Under the pieces are notes generated by a model that ran no database searches, was not told where the DNA came from, and saw only the letters and a list, made by a program, of their open reading frames with translations. Of a DNA stretch of 64,000 nucleotides, positions 7,389 through 15,654 are shown in pieces. Both the position numbers and the translations under genes were made by a program. Position 1 is the stretch's first letter; the number at the start of each line of letters is the position of its first letter. This DNA is from Enemella dayhoffiae (GTDB lineage Bacteria > Actinomycetota > Actinomycetes > Propionibacteriales > Propionibacteriaceae), in contig NZ_NMVQ01000023.1 of assembly GCF_002250625.1 (NCBI RefSeq), forward strand, positions 186,001 through 250,000. The letters are read 5' to 3'.

Positions 7389-9053
7389 GTGGCGAACACG
7401 ATCGTCCAGGGCATCTGCTTTCGCTGCGGCCGGCTGAAGTCTCTGCGCTGGAACCACACGCTGGATCGGGGTGAGTGCCGCGCCTGCCGCGCTCACCGGT
7501 CACCGATCGAGACCTGCACCGGATGCGGACGCCAGCGCAGGGTCAACGCCCGCACCGACGACGGCGGCGCGGTCTGCGTGACCTGCTATGCCCGCGACCA
7601 TCACCCTGAGGATGCCTGCGACGAGTGCGGCATGATCGGCCCGCTGGCGACCAGAGCTGGCGGGAAGCGACCCGGCGCGGCGAACCTCTGCGGTCGCTGC
7701 TATCGGAACCCGTGCCGGGTCTGCGGCGTCTGCGGCAGGCTCAAACGAGTCGCCTTGAAAGCCACCGCGACCAGCCCGGACGTCTGCCCGACCTGCTACC
7801 AAGCGCCCGTGATCGACTGCTCTATCTGCGGGCAGCAGGCTCTCGGGCGACGCACGACGAATCACGGCCGACCACGCTGTTTCGCTTGCCAAGCAGCCCA
7901 GCAGATCGACGCCGCTCTCACCGGCCCGGACGGGGTGATCCGGCCAGAACTGAAACCCGTCCGCGACGCCCTCACCGAGCTCGAACGACCCCGATCGCTG
8001 CTGACCAACTGGCACGATCTGGCATCCTTGCGTCTGCTGACCTCGATCGCCCGCGGCCAGGTCGACCTCAGTCACGACGCGCTCGATGCGCGGCCACAGA
8101 TGTTCTCGGTGACCTATCTGCGCGCGATGCTCGTCGCCGCGGGCACCCTGCCGCCTCGTGATGAGAACGCCGCCCGACTGCACCGATACGCCGCAGACGT
8201 CGTCGCCGAGGTGAGCGATCCCGAGATGCGCGGCGTGCTCACCCGCTACGCCCGCTGGCACGTCGTCGGCCGCGCCAAGACCGACCGGCACGACCGGATC
8301 GCGCCGAACGCGGCCGCCCGCTGCCGGGGCGACATCGACACTGCCCGCGCGTTCCTCGACCATCTCAGCTCCAGCGGCTACGACCTCGATGACTGTCCGC
8401 AAGACCACCTTGACGCCTGGATTACCACCGACCGGAGCCGCCGCCTCGGGTTCGTCCGCTGGCTCAAACGAGGCGGCTACCTCCGGCACGTCTGGCTCCC
8501 TGAGCCGGTTCCGGCGAAAGACCCGGCCCACGACGTCGACCCCGAAGAACAGCTCGCCCTGGTTCGCCGGCTGCTACACGAGCCCGGTAGCGCCAGCATC
8601 GAAGACCGTGCCGCAGCCTGTCTGATCCTGCTCTACGCCCAGCCGGTCGCGAAGATCACCGCCCTGATCACCAGTGACATCGAGGTCCGCGATGGTGAAA
8701 CCTACCTGCGTCTGGGCTCCGAGCCGGTGTTGCTCATCCCGCCGCTGGATGCGCTGGTGACCGCCTTGCCGGTCGCCAAGCCATTCGGGGCGGCGAGCAG
8801 GCTGGCTGATTCCCGGTGGCTGTTCACCGGCAAGAACGCCGGCACCCACTTGCATCCCGCCTCGCTCCTACGCCGGATGCACCAGCTCGGGGTGACTTCC
8901 AGAGCAAGCCGGAACACCGCCCTGCTGCATCTGGCCTCGACCACACCACCGGCGGTGTTCGCCTCACTGATCGGCGTCAGCATCGGCACCGCGACCCGCT
9001 GGGCCGGTCTCGCCGGAGCCTCCTGGAACCGTTACGCGACCCTGCCGCGCTGA
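7389..9053 (+). CDS. Zinc-ribbon protein with recombinase-like C-terminus (trio gene 3)
   Basis: The 554-residue product begins at GTG. Residues 1-170 contain a run of CxxC pairs (CFRCG, CRACR, CTGCG, CVTC, CDECG, CGRC, CRVC, CPTC, CSICG, CFAC), i.e. several zinc ribbons. The rest is helical and resembles a tyrosine-recombinase core: RASRNTALLHLASTTPP, SLIGVSIGTATRWAGLAG, then a late Tyr (NRYATLPR). The HxxR and GH catalytic boxes are not intact, so it may be a catalytically weak partner of gene 1 acting in DNA recognition. It ends 7 bases from the arsR stop on the other strand. Confidence 0.65.
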   Translation: MANTIVQGICFRCGRLKSLRWNHTLDRGECRACRAHRSPIETCTGCGRQRRVNARTDDGGAVCVTCYARDHHPEDACDECGMIGPLATRAGGKRPGAANLCGRCYRNPCRVCGVCGRLKRVALKATATSPDVCPTCYQAPVIDCSICGQQALGRRTTNHGRPRCFACQAAQQIDAALTGPDGVIRPELKPVRDALTELERPRSLLTNWHDLASLRLLTSIARGQVDLSHDALDARPQMFSVTYLRAMLVAAGTLPPRDENAARLHRYAADVVAEVSDPEMRGVLTRYARWHVVGRAKTDRHDRIAPNAAARCRGDIDTARAFLDHLSSSGYDLDDCPQDHLDAWITTDRSRRLGFVRWLKRGGYLRHVWLPEPVPAKDPAHDVDPEEQLALVRRLLHEPGSASIEDRAAACLILLYAQPVAKITALITSDIEVRDGETYLRLGSEPVLLIPPLDALVTALPVAKPFGAASRLADSRWLFTGKNAGTHLHPASLLRRMHQLGVTSRASRNTALLHLASTTPPAVFASLIGVSIGTATRWAGLAGASWNRYATLPR

Positions 9054-9060
9054 ACCCGTC

Positions 9061-9444
9061 TCAGCACGACGAGGCAGGGCCACCGTCGGTCAGGGCCTGC
9101 GGGTCGAGGGCGCTGCTGAGCATGGACAGGATCTCGGGCACGATTTCGTAATAGGCCCACTTGCCGCGCTGCTCGCGGGTGACCAGGCCGGCGTCGACGA
9201 GCTGCTTCATGTGATGCGAGACCGTGGGCTGGGAGAGCCCGACCGGTTCGGTCAGGTCGCACACGCACGCCTCCCCGCCGGACTGCGCCGCGATCATCGA
9301 CAACAACCGGACCCGGGTCGGGTCACCGAGCGCCTTGAACATCCGCGCCAACCGCTGGGCATCCTCGACCGCGAGCACCCCGCCCGTGACCGGAGCACAG
9401 CACCCACCCGCATCGGCGGCGATCAGTGGCAGCGAAGTCGTCAT
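9061..9444 (-). CDS. arsR: ArsR-family arsenic-responsive repressor
   Basis: A 127-residue winged-helix repressor. ATG 9444 gives the N-terminus MTTSLPLIAADAGGCCAP; a longer frame exists upstream but would run through the operator. The HTH core is VGLSQPTVSHHMKQLVDAGLV with the wing TREQRGKWAYYE. Candidate arsenite-binding cysteines are GGCCAP near the N-terminus, EACVC just before the recognition helix, and a final Cys. It is divergent from arsM and the shared gap carries a long palindrome, so it should repress both directions until As(III) or Sb(III) binds. Confidence 0.9.
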   Translation of the reverse strand: MTTSLPLIAADAGGCCAPVTGGVLAVEDAQRLARMFKALGDPTRVRLLSMIAAQSGGEACVCDLTEPVGLSQPTVSHHMKQLVDAGLVTREQRGKWAYYEIVPEILSMLSSALDPQALTDGGPASSC

Positions 9445-9465
9445 GGCCCTGATCCTACGCCACGC

Positions 9466-9499
9466 ATTGACAACTGTCGATGCATCGACGAACATCAAT
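9466..9499. promoter_or_regulatory. ArsR operator between arsR and arsM
   Basis: A 34-base symmetric site: ATTGA, five bases, the 14-base perfect palindrome GTCGATGCATCGAC, five bases, TCAAT. It lies between the divergent arsR and arsM starts, as expected for an ArsR operator. Confidence 0.75.
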
Positions 9500-9538
9500 A
9501 CGTAGATGACGAGTCCACCCGACCGAATGGAGCGCGCC

Positions 9539-10357
9539 ATGAGTGAGAACACCGAGCTGCGCGAGCAGGTCCGCGCCCGCTACGCGCAGGCCGCGACCGC
9601 CGTGACCCGCGGCACCCGCAACGCCGACTTGCTGGCTGAGGAGACCCCCGCGGGCTCGTGCTGCACCAGCACGCCCGCCGTGGAGGAGGCCGATTCGGGT
9701 TCGTGTTGTGCTCCGACCGAGCGCAGCTTCGGCGCGGGCCTCTATGACGAGGCGACCGCCGCCGGCCTGCCCCTCGAAGCGATCGAGGCGAGCCTCGGCT
9801 GCGGCAACCCGACCGCGGTCGCTGAGCTGCATGAGGGTGAGCGGGTGCTCGACCTCGGCTCCGGCGGCGGCATCGACGTCCTCTTGTCGGCCCGCAGGGT
9901 CGGCCCGACCGGGTTCGCCTACGGCGTGGACATGACCGACGAGATGCTCGCGTTGGCCGAGAAGAACAAGACCGAAGCCGGGGCGGAGAACGTCGAGTTC
10001 CTCAAGGGCACCATCGAGGACGTGCCGCTGCCCGATGGGTCGGTGGATGTGGTGATCTCCAACTGCGTCATCAACTTGTCCACCGACAAGCCGGCGGTGC
10101 TCGCCGAGATGTTCCGCGTCCTCACCCCCGGTGGGCGGATCGGGGTCTCCGATGTCGTCGCCGAAGACCGCCTCACCCCCGAGCAGCGGGCCGAGCGCGG
10201 CTCCTACGTCGGCTGCATCGCCGGAGCCCTCTCCAAGACCGAGTACCTCGACGGGCTCGCCAAGGGTGGTTTCGCGGATGCGAGCGTGGAGTTCACCCAC
10301 GAGGCCGCCGACGGGATGCACGCCGCGATCGTCCGCGCCACCAAGCCTGCCAACTGA
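9539..10357 (+). CDS. arsM: Arsenite S-adenosylmethionine methyltransferase
   Basis: A 272-residue class I SAM methyltransferase. ATG 9539 has GGAG about 8 bases upstream; an earlier in-frame ATG is not preferred. Two cysteine pairs (SCCTS, SCCAP) stand near the N-terminus, the SAM motif is [13 protein letters not shown], followed by GVDMTDEML, and the conserved ISNCVINL holds a catalytic cysteine; a further Cys is in YVGCIAGAL. It methylates As(III) to volatile or oxidised methyl arsenicals in the cytoplasm. It is first in the arsM-acr3-arsC operon. Confidence 0.92.
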   Translation: MSENTELREQVRARYAQAATAVTRGTRNADLLAEETPAGSCCTSTPAVEEADSGSCCAPTERSFGAGLYDEATAAGLPLEAIEASLGCGNPTAVAELHEGERVLDLGSGGGIDVLLSARRVGPTGFAYGVDMTDEMLALAEKNKTEAGAENVEFLKGTIEDVPLPDGSVDVVISNCVINLSTDKPAVLAEMFRVLTPGGRIGVSDVVAEDRLTPEQRAERGSYVGCIAGALSKTEYLDGLAKGGFADASVEFTHEAADGMHAAIVRATKPAN

Positions 10358-10388
10358 TCCCGAGCTGACGAGGAGACTGAGCAGCACG

Positions 10389-11504
10389 ATGCCCGCACCC
10401 CAGAACATCACCAGCATCGCGACCCCGACGCAGGCCCCGGCCGCGAAGCGCCTGTCCACGTTGGACAAGTGGCTGCCGGCCTGGATCGGCCTGGCCATGA
10501 TCGCGGGTCTCCTCCTGGGCCGGTTCGTGCCCGCCCTCTCGGACCTGCTTGCTCGGATGGAGGTCGGCGGGATCTCGGTGCCGATCGGCCTGGGACTGCT
10601 GGTGATGATGTACCCGGTGCTGGCGAAAGTCCGCTACGACAAGATCGCCGCCGTCACCGGAGACAAGCGCCTCCTCGTCTCGTCTCTGCTGCTGAATTGG
10701 CTGCTCGGCCCGGCGGTCATGTTCGCCCTCGCCTGGCTCTTCCTACCGGACCTGCCCGAATACCGCACGGGCCTCATCATCGTCGGCCTGGCCCGCTGCA
10801 TCGCGATGGTCGTGATCTGGAACGACCTCGCATGCGGCGACCGGGAAGCCACCGCCGTGCTGGTCGCGATCAACTCCGTATTCCAAGTCGTGATGTTCTC
10901 GGTGCTCGGCTGGTTCTACCTCACCATCCTCCCCGGCTGGCTCGGCCTCGACACCCAAGGCCTGGACGTCTCGGTCGGGCAGATCGCCCTCAACGTCCTC
11001 GTCTTCCTCGGCGTGCCCCTGGTCGCGGGGTTCGCGACCCGATGGATCGGCGAGAAACGCCGCGGCCGGGCCTGGTACGAAGAGCGCTTCATCCCGAAGA
11101 TCGGGCCGTGGGCGCTGTATGGGCTGCTGTTCACGATCGTGCTGCTGTTCGCCCTCCAAGGCGACGCCATCACCTCCAACCCGCTCGACGTCGCCCGGAT
11201 CGCTCTGCCGCTGCTGGTCTACTTCGCGCTCATGTGGTTCGCGGGCCTCCTGCTCGGCAAGGCACTGGGCCTCGGCTACGCCCGCTCGACCACGCTGGCG
11301 TTCACCGCGGCAGGCAACAACTTCGAGCTCGCCATCGCCGTCGCCATCGGCACCTTCGGCGCCACCAGCGGCCAAGCCCTCGCCGGGGTCGTCGGCCCGC
11401 TGATCGAGGTGCCCGTCCTCGTCGGCCTCGTCTACGTCTCCCTCTGGACCGCCAGAAGCTGGTTCCACACCAACCCCTACCAGACAGAAACCGAGGCATC
11501 ATGA
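10389..11504 (+). CDS. acr3: ACR3-family arsenite efflux permease
   Basis: A 371-residue membrane protein with about ten hydrophobic helices. Family marks are WIGLAMIAGLLLGRF, PIGLGLLVMMYPVLAKVRYD, LVGLARCIAMVVIWNDLACGD (with the key Cys of ACR3) and the late FTAAGNNFELAIAVAIG. It exports As(III), driven by the proton gradient. Start ATG 10389 follows GAGGAG at 13 bases. The last bases overlap arsC by ATGA, so the two are translationally coupled. Confidence 0.93.
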   Translation: MPAPQNITSIATPTQAPAAKRLSTLDKWLPAWIGLAMIAGLLLGRFVPALSDLLARMEVGGISVPIGLGLLVMMYPVLAKVRYDKIAAVTGDKRLLVSSLLLNWLLGPAVMFALAWLFLPDLPEYRTGLIIVGLARCIAMVVIWNDLACGDREATAVLVAINSVFQVVMFSVLGWFYLTILPGWLGLDTQGLDVSVGQIALNVLVFLGVPLVAGFATRWIGEKRRGRAWYEERFIPKIGPWALYGLLFTIVLLFALQGDAITSNPLDVARIALPLLVYFALMWFAGLLLGKALGLGYARSTTLAFTAAGNNFELAIAVAIGTFGATSGQALAGVVGPLIEVPVLVGLVYVSLWTARSWFHTNPYQTETEAS

Positions 11505-11905
11505 CCACCCCGCAGCTCCCGATGGTCTTGTTCGTCTGCGTCCACAACGCCGGACGATCGCAGATGGCCGCCGCCTACCTCAATCGCATGGCGGCGGGTC
11601 GCATCGAGGTCCGTTCCGCCGGCTCCGAACCCGCCGACCAGCTCAACCCCGCCGTAGTCGAAGCTATGCGCGAGGTCGGGATCGACATCACCGCCGAACG
11701 CCCGAAGCTGCTCACCCCCGACGCGGTGAAGACCTCGGATGTGGTGATCACGATGGGGTGCGGGGATACCTGCCCGATCTTCCCCGGCAAGCGCTACGAG
11801 GACTGGCAGCTCGACGATCCTGCCGGGCAAGGACTCGACGCCGTGCGCACGATCCGCGACGACATCGAGAACCGCGTCCGCGCCCTCGTCGCTGAACTGA
11901 CCTGA
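11501..11905 (+). CDS. arsC: Low-molecular-weight phosphatase-type arsenate reductase
   Basis: A 134-residue enzyme with the CX5R active loop near the N-terminus (VCVHNAGRSQMAAAYL), the usual SAGSEP segment, and ITMGCGDTCPIFPGKRYEDW with two further cysteines. It reduces As(V) to As(III) for the permease. In actinomycetes the reductant may be mycothiol/mycoredoxin or thioredoxin; the sequence alone does not decide. ATG 11501 overlaps the acr3 stop. Confidence 0.92.
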   Translation: MTTPQLPMVLFVCVHNAGRSQMAAAYLNRMAAGRIEVRSAGSEPADQLNPAVVEAMREVGIDITAERPKLLTPDAVKTSDVVITMGCGDTCPIFPGKRYEDWQLDDPAGQGLDAVRTIRDDIENRVRALVAELT

Positions 11906-11918
11906 CCCTGGGCCGCCC

Positions 11919-11935
11919 GGCGCACCTGCCGGGCA
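11919..11935 (+). repeat. ICE dispersed motif, copy 3
   Basis: GGCGCACCTGCCGGGCA follows the arsC stop by 13 bases. It matches the other copies after the GCGCACCTG core and probably marks where ICE sequence resumes after the cassette. Confidence 0.45.
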
Positions 11936-11956
11936 TGGACCTCTCCCTCTTCACAC

Positions 11957-11986
11957 ATAGCCCCGGCCAGTCCTGGCCGGGGCTAT
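11957..11986. terminator. Strong hairpin after the ars genes
   Basis: Two 14-base arms, ATAGCCCCGGCCAG and CTGGCCGGGGCTAT, pair perfectly around TC. No U-tract follows. It likely ends the arsM-acr3-arsC transcript before the next transfer gene. Confidence 0.75.
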
Positions 11987-12030
11987 TCCGTCATCTCCAT
12001 CATCGGACCCTGCCGGTAGGGTGATCGGCG

Positions 12031-12297
12031 ATGGGTGTCTTCCCCGACTTCGACGGGCTCGGCGGTATCGGAGACCTCCGCGCCGTGGTCGGCGCGCTCC
12101 TGACGTTCGTCCTGATCGTCGCCGTCCTCATGCTGATCGTCTCGGCGATCGTCTGGGCCATCGCAACGGCCCACGGCAACTATGCCACCGCTAGCAAGGG
12201 ACGAATCGGAGTCCTCGTCGCCGTCGGTGCCGCCGTCCTCGCCGGAGGCGGCGTCGCCTGGATGAACTGGCTACTCAACCTCGGCCAACAACTCTGA
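12031..12297 (+). CDS. Small membrane protein, pilin-like (DUF6112-like)
   Basis: An 88-residue protein with two hydrophobic segments (VVGALLTFVLIVAVLMLIVSAIVWAI and IGVLVAVGAAVLAGGGVAWMNWLL), joined by a short polar loop with SKGRIG. The shape fits VirB2/TrbC-type small membrane subunits; actinobacterial elements have DUF6112 proteins here (from memory). It is a clear paralogue of the next gene. A TAGGGT box 9 bases before the ATG may be its -10. Confidence 0.65.
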   Translation: MGVFPDFDGLGGIGDLRAVVGALLTFVLIVAVLMLIVSAIVWAIATAHGNYATASKGRIGVLVAVGAAVLAGGGVAWMNWLLNLGQQL

Positions 12298-12376
12298 CGC
12301 CAAGACACCTCAGAGCCTCTCGATGCCCACGACCTCACCGGCGTGGGCATCGTCGTCTCCACTTCGAGGGTCACGG

Positions 12377-12393
12377 GGTGCACCTGTCGCGTG
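12377..12393 (+). repeat. ICE dispersed motif, copy 4 (weak)
   Basis: GGTGCACCTGTCGCG keeps GGTG/CACC symmetry but lacks the central CG of the other copies. It is the weakest of the six, 62 bases before GTG 12446, inside a small inverted repeat (ACGGGGT/ACCCCGT). Confidence 0.3.
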
Positions 12394-12445
12394 TACCCCG
12401 TCTGCGAGTCCGTGGGCGGGCCGCCCGTCGCCAAGGAGACCTACC

Positions 12446-12766
12446 GTGTTCGATCTGCTCGCCAACGTCATGTCCGCGCCGCTGCTGGTGCCGATGGACA
12501 TCAACATCGACCCCAACACCAACGGCCTGCCGGGGATCAACCAGCTCCGCACCATCGTCGGCGCGGTGATGACCATCGGCCTGATCCTGTCCGTGCTCGC
12601 GCTGATCGTGTCCGCGATCGTGTGGGGCTTCGGCGCGAACTCTTCCAACCCGCACCTCGCCTCGCGCGGGAAGATCGGCGTCCTCGTCTCCTGCGGCGCT
12701 GCGGTGATCTGCGGCGCGAGCGTGACGCTCATCAACTTCTTCTGGAACGTCGGCCAGTCCGTCTGA
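12446..12766 (+). CDS. Small membrane protein, second pilin-like paralogue
   Basis: A 106-residue product starting at GTG 12446, preceded by AAGGAGA. After a longer N-terminus it repeats the previous protein: GINQLRTIVGAVMTIGLIL matches GIGDLRAVVGALLTFVLIV, LIVSAIVW is identical, and KIGVLVSCGAAVICG matches RIGVLVAVGAAVLAG. Two membrane segments are seen. The pair may be two subunits of a pilus or channel. The tight link to the TrbL-like gene supports a conjugation role. Confidence 0.65.
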   Translation: MFDLLANVMSAPLLVPMDINIDPNTNGLPGINQLRTIVGAVMTIGLILSVLALIVSAIVWGFGANSSNPHLASRGKIGVLVSCGAAVICGASVTLINFFWNVGQSV

Positions 12767-12797
12767 CCCGCACCGTCGTCGAGAGCTGGTGTTCGTG

Positions 12798-14162
12798 ATG
12801 GGCGTGTGCGACGTTCCCGTGATCTCCTCGGTCTGTGATGCCGTCCGCGAAGGAGCCGCGTCTCTGGTCGCGGCCCCGTTCGACTGGCTCGCCCAGGCGA
12901 TGGGTGCCGCCGCCGGGTGGCTGTTCGAGGCGGTCTGGTCGGTCTTCGACACCACGACCCTGGTGGATGTCACCAGGCCCGCCTACATCGCCGTCTACAA
13001 CCTGCTGTTCGGCATCGCGGTCTTCGTGATGCTGATCTTCTTCTGCCTCCAACTCATCACCGGGCTGATCCGACGCGACCCCACCGCACTCACCCGCGCC
13101 GCTCTTGGCCTGGCGAAGTCCGTTCTCGGGTCGTTCGTGGTCATCACGCTCACTGCGCTGCTGCTGGAAGTCGTTGACCAGTTGTGCATCGGGATCGTGC
13201 AGGCCGCCGGCGAGACCACGGAGTCAATGGGCGACAAGATCGCCCTCCTCGCCGCAGGGCTGGTCGGCATCAACATCGCCGCCCCCGGTGTCGGAGCGAT
13301 CATCACGATCTTCATGGCCGGGCTCGCGATCACGGCCGCCGCGATCGTGTGGCTGTCCCTCCTCGTCAGGAAAGCGCTCCTGCTGGTGGCGGTCGTGTTC
13401 GCGCCGCTCGCGTTCAGCGGCGCATCCTGGGACGCCTCGCGGGGGTGGATCGGGAAGTGGGCGATGTTCGTCGTCGCGCTGATCTGCTCCAAGCTCGTGC
13501 TCGTCGTGATGTTCCTCGTCGCGATCACCCAGGTCTCCGCACCGATCGACGCCGACCTGGCCTCGGTCAGTGACCCCATCGCGGGGATCGTGCTGATGGC
13601 TATGGCGGCGTTCGCCCCATACCTGACCTACAAGTTCATCGCGTTCGTCGGGTTCGACATGTACCACGCGATCGGCTCCGAGCAGGACGCCAAGAGCGCA
13701 CTCAACCGCCCGATCCCCGTCCCGACCAAGCCGCAAGGCGGTGGTGACCCGAAGAAGGTGCTCGACGGAACCAGCAGCGGCGGGAACCCGGGCGGAGGAA
13801 CCAGCGCCCCGCCCCCGCCCAAGACCCCGACACCGGCACCCGCCGCGAGCGGCGGAGGGGCCGCCGGTGGTGGAGGGGCCGCAGCAAGCGGAGGCAGTGC
13901 AGCCGCAGCCGGTCCCGTGGCCGCCGGGGTCGTGGTCGGGGCGAGTGTCGCCAAGGGTGCCGCGACCGCCGGCCCGAAGGCCGGAACCGCCCTGGGAGCC
14001 CAAGGCGGATACGCCGCCGACGCCGCCGCGCAGACACCGCCACCGCCCGCAACATCGCCTGCGGCACCGCCGTCGAGCCCGGCACCACGACCGCCGAGCA
14101 CCGACCCGTCACCGCCACCGAAGCAGCCCCCACCGCCCGCGCCACGCCCACCGAAGGAGTAG
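12798..14162 (+). CDS. TrbL/VirB6-like polytopic transfer protein
   Basis: About 454 residues. The first 300 hold some seven hydrophobic segments (e.g. VYNLLFGIAVFVMLIFFCLQLITG, IITIFMAGLAITAAAIVWLSLLV, ALLLVAVVFAPLAFSG, AMFVVALICSKLVLVVMFLVAIT), typical of TrbL/VirB6 channel proteins, with the family-like GASWDASRGWIGKW between them. The last 140 residues are Pro/Gly/Ala rich and probably disordered. ATG 12798 or GTG 12789 may be the start. It lies 3 bases from the next gene. Confidence 0.8.
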   Translation: MGVCDVPVISSVCDAVREGAASLVAAPFDWLAQAMGAAAGWLFEAVWSVFDTTTLVDVTRPAYIAVYNLLFGIAVFVMLIFFCLQLITGLIRRDPTALTRAALGLAKSVLGSFVVITLTALLLEVVDQLCIGIVQAAGETTESMGDKIALLAAGLVGINIAAPGVGAIITIFMAGLAITAAAIVWLSLLVRKALLLVAVVFAPLAFSGASWDASRGWIGKWAMFVVALICSKLVLVVMFLVAITQVSAPIDADLASVSDPIAGIVLMAMAAFAPYLTYKFIAFVGFDMYHAIGSEQDAKSALNRPIPVPTKPQGGGDPKKVLDGTSSGGNPGGGTSAPPPPKTPTPAPAASGGGAAGGGGAAASGGSAAAAGPVAAGVVVGASVAKGAATAGPKAGTALGAQGGYAADAAAQTPPPPATSPAAPPSSPAPRPPSTDPSPPPKQPPPPAPRPPKE

Positions 14163-14165
14163 ACG

Positions 14166-15635
14166 ATGAGCAGCACGAACCACGACCGGCCCACCGCGGG
14201 CGAACTCGTGCCGGTGAAGTTCTCCCGCCTCACCCGCCGCGGTGTCCTCCTCGGCCTGTCGCTGACCCAGCTCATCACGCTCGCCATCGGCGGAGCCACG
14301 CTCATCGGCGCGTTCTACGCCGGAGGCGGGATGCTGCTCGCCTACACCGCCCCCATCTGGGTACTCGCCGCCGCGCTGACCTGGATACCCATGGCGGGCC
14401 GGCCGATCGTAGAGTGGCTGCCCATCGCCTACTGGTGGCTGTGGCGCACCACCGGCGGACAACTGCTGTACCGGCGCAGGATCGTGGTCCCGCGTCCCGT
14501 CGGAACCCTCGCCCTGCCCGGCGACATGGCGCGACTGCGCGAGTACACCGACCCCGACACCAACGCTGGGATGATCCACGACCCCCACGCAGCCACGTTG
14601 ACCGTGGTGTGCGAGGTCACCCATCCCGCGTTCGTGCTCCTCGATCCCGGCGAGCAGGAACGCCGCGTCAGCTCGTGGGGCCGCGTCCTGGCCACCGTCT
14701 GCCGCTCCGGACGGATCGCGACGCTGCAAGTCCTCGAACGCACCCTCCCCGACTCCGGCACCGGACTGGCCGAATGGTGGGCCACCCACGGCACCCCGGA
14801 TGGATCATGGGCGGCCGACACCTACGCCGAACTCATCGACCGCGCCGGACCCGCCGGCGAACGTCACGCCACCACGCTCTCGCTGTCACTGGACATGAAG
14901 ACGGCAGCGCGGCAGATCAGGACCGCTGGCGGCGGGATGCGCGGTGCTGCCGCCGTGCTGCGGCAGGAGATGAACACGCTCGTCGCGGCGCTCCGCTCCG
15001 CCGACCTCTCGCCGTCGGGATGGCTGACACCGGGGCAGATCGCGGTGATGCTGCGTTCCGCCTACGACCCCGCCATCGCTGCCACGCTGGAACGCCACGG
15101 GAGGCTCGGCCAGTCACTCGCGACCGCAGGGCCGGTTGCGGTCACGGAGACCTGGGGCAGGCTGCGCACCGACTCCGCTCACCATGCGGTGCTTTGGGTG
15201 AGCGAGTGGCCCCGGTCGCTGGTCTATCCGGGGTTCCTGTCGCCGATGCTGCTGTCCACCGGCATCCAGCGGTCGTTCTCACTGATCTGCACCCCCATGC
15301 GCTCCGATGCCGCTGCTCGCGACATCCGCAAGAAGAAGGTCGAGCACATCTCCGACCAGACCCAGCGCGCGAAGCTCGGCCAGATCGAAGACGCCTCCCA
15401 GACCGCCGAGTACCACGACGTGCTCCAACAAGAAGCCGACCTCACCGCCGGACACGGCATCCTCCGCTACACCGGCCTCATCGCCGTCTCCGCGCCCACC
15501 GTCGAGGAACTCGACGCCGCCGCCGCCGCGATTGAGCAGGCCGCGGTTCAGGCGTCGTGTGAGACCCGGCTGCTCGTCGGCCAGCAAGCAGCCGCGTTCA
15601 CAGCCGCCGCGCTTCCGCTCTGCCGTCGGGTCTGA
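14166..15635 (+). CDS. SCO6880-family transfer protein (VirB3 plus VirB4 N-terminal-like)
   Basis: A 489-residue protein. Residues ~25-80 form two membrane helices (VLLGLSLTQLITLAIGGATL, LLAYTAPIWVLAAALTW), as in PrgI/VirB3-like subunits. The long soluble rest ends with VQASCETRLLVGQQAAAFTAAALPLCRR, which resembles the end of the N-terminal domain of VirB4/TraC ATPases just before their ATPase domain. The ATPase itself is a separate gene at 17642. I infer that VirB4 is split and fused to a VirB3-like part here. Its end is 2 bases from the CHAT gene end on the other strand. Confidence 0.75.
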   Translation: MSSTNHDRPTAGELVPVKFSRLTRRGVLLGLSLTQLITLAIGGATLIGAFYAGGGMLLAYTAPIWVLAAALTWIPMAGRPIVEWLPIAYWWLWRTTGGQLLYRRRIVVPRPVGTLALPGDMARLREYTDPDTNAGMIHDPHAATLTVVCEVTHPAFVLLDPGEQERRVSSWGRVLATVCRSGRIATLQVLERTLPDSGTGLAEWWATHGTPDGSWAADTYAELIDRAGPAGERHATTLSLSLDMKTAARQIRTAGGGMRGAAAVLRQEMNTLVAALRSADLSPSGWLTPGQIAVMLRSAYDPAIAATLERHGRLGQSLATAGPVAVTETWGRLRTDSAHHAVLWVSEWPRSLVYPGFLSPMLLSTGIQRSFSLICTPMRSDAAARDIRKKKVEHISDQTQRAKLGQIEDASQTAEYHDVLQQEADLTAGHGILRYTGLIAVSAPTVEELDAAAAAIEQAAVQASCETRLLVGQQAAAFTAAALPLCRRV

Positions 15636-15637
15636 GT

Positions 15638-15654
15638 TCAGCCTTCGGGGCTGA
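15638..15654. terminator. Shared hairpin between convergent genes
   Basis: TCAGCC and GGCTGA pair around a TTCGG loop. The site covers the CHAT stop codon, just after the stop of the SCO6880-family gene, so it could end transcripts from both sides. Confidence 0.5.

Larger units (their letters stand above)
5740..11905 (+). mobile_element. Recombinase-trio cassette carrying arsenic resistance
   Basis: A tyrosine recombinase, a small HTH protein and a zinc-ribbon partner lie back to back, followed by arsR, arsM, acr3 and arsC. Transfer genes flank the block on both sides (hydrolase before, pilin-like and TrbL-like genes after), so it interrupts the conjugation module. Inverted 37-base blocks mark the left side. 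An ICE-type dispersed motif appears 14 bases after arsC, so the right edge should lie in 11906-11918. No target duplication was found, so the edges are approximate. Confidence 0.6.
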
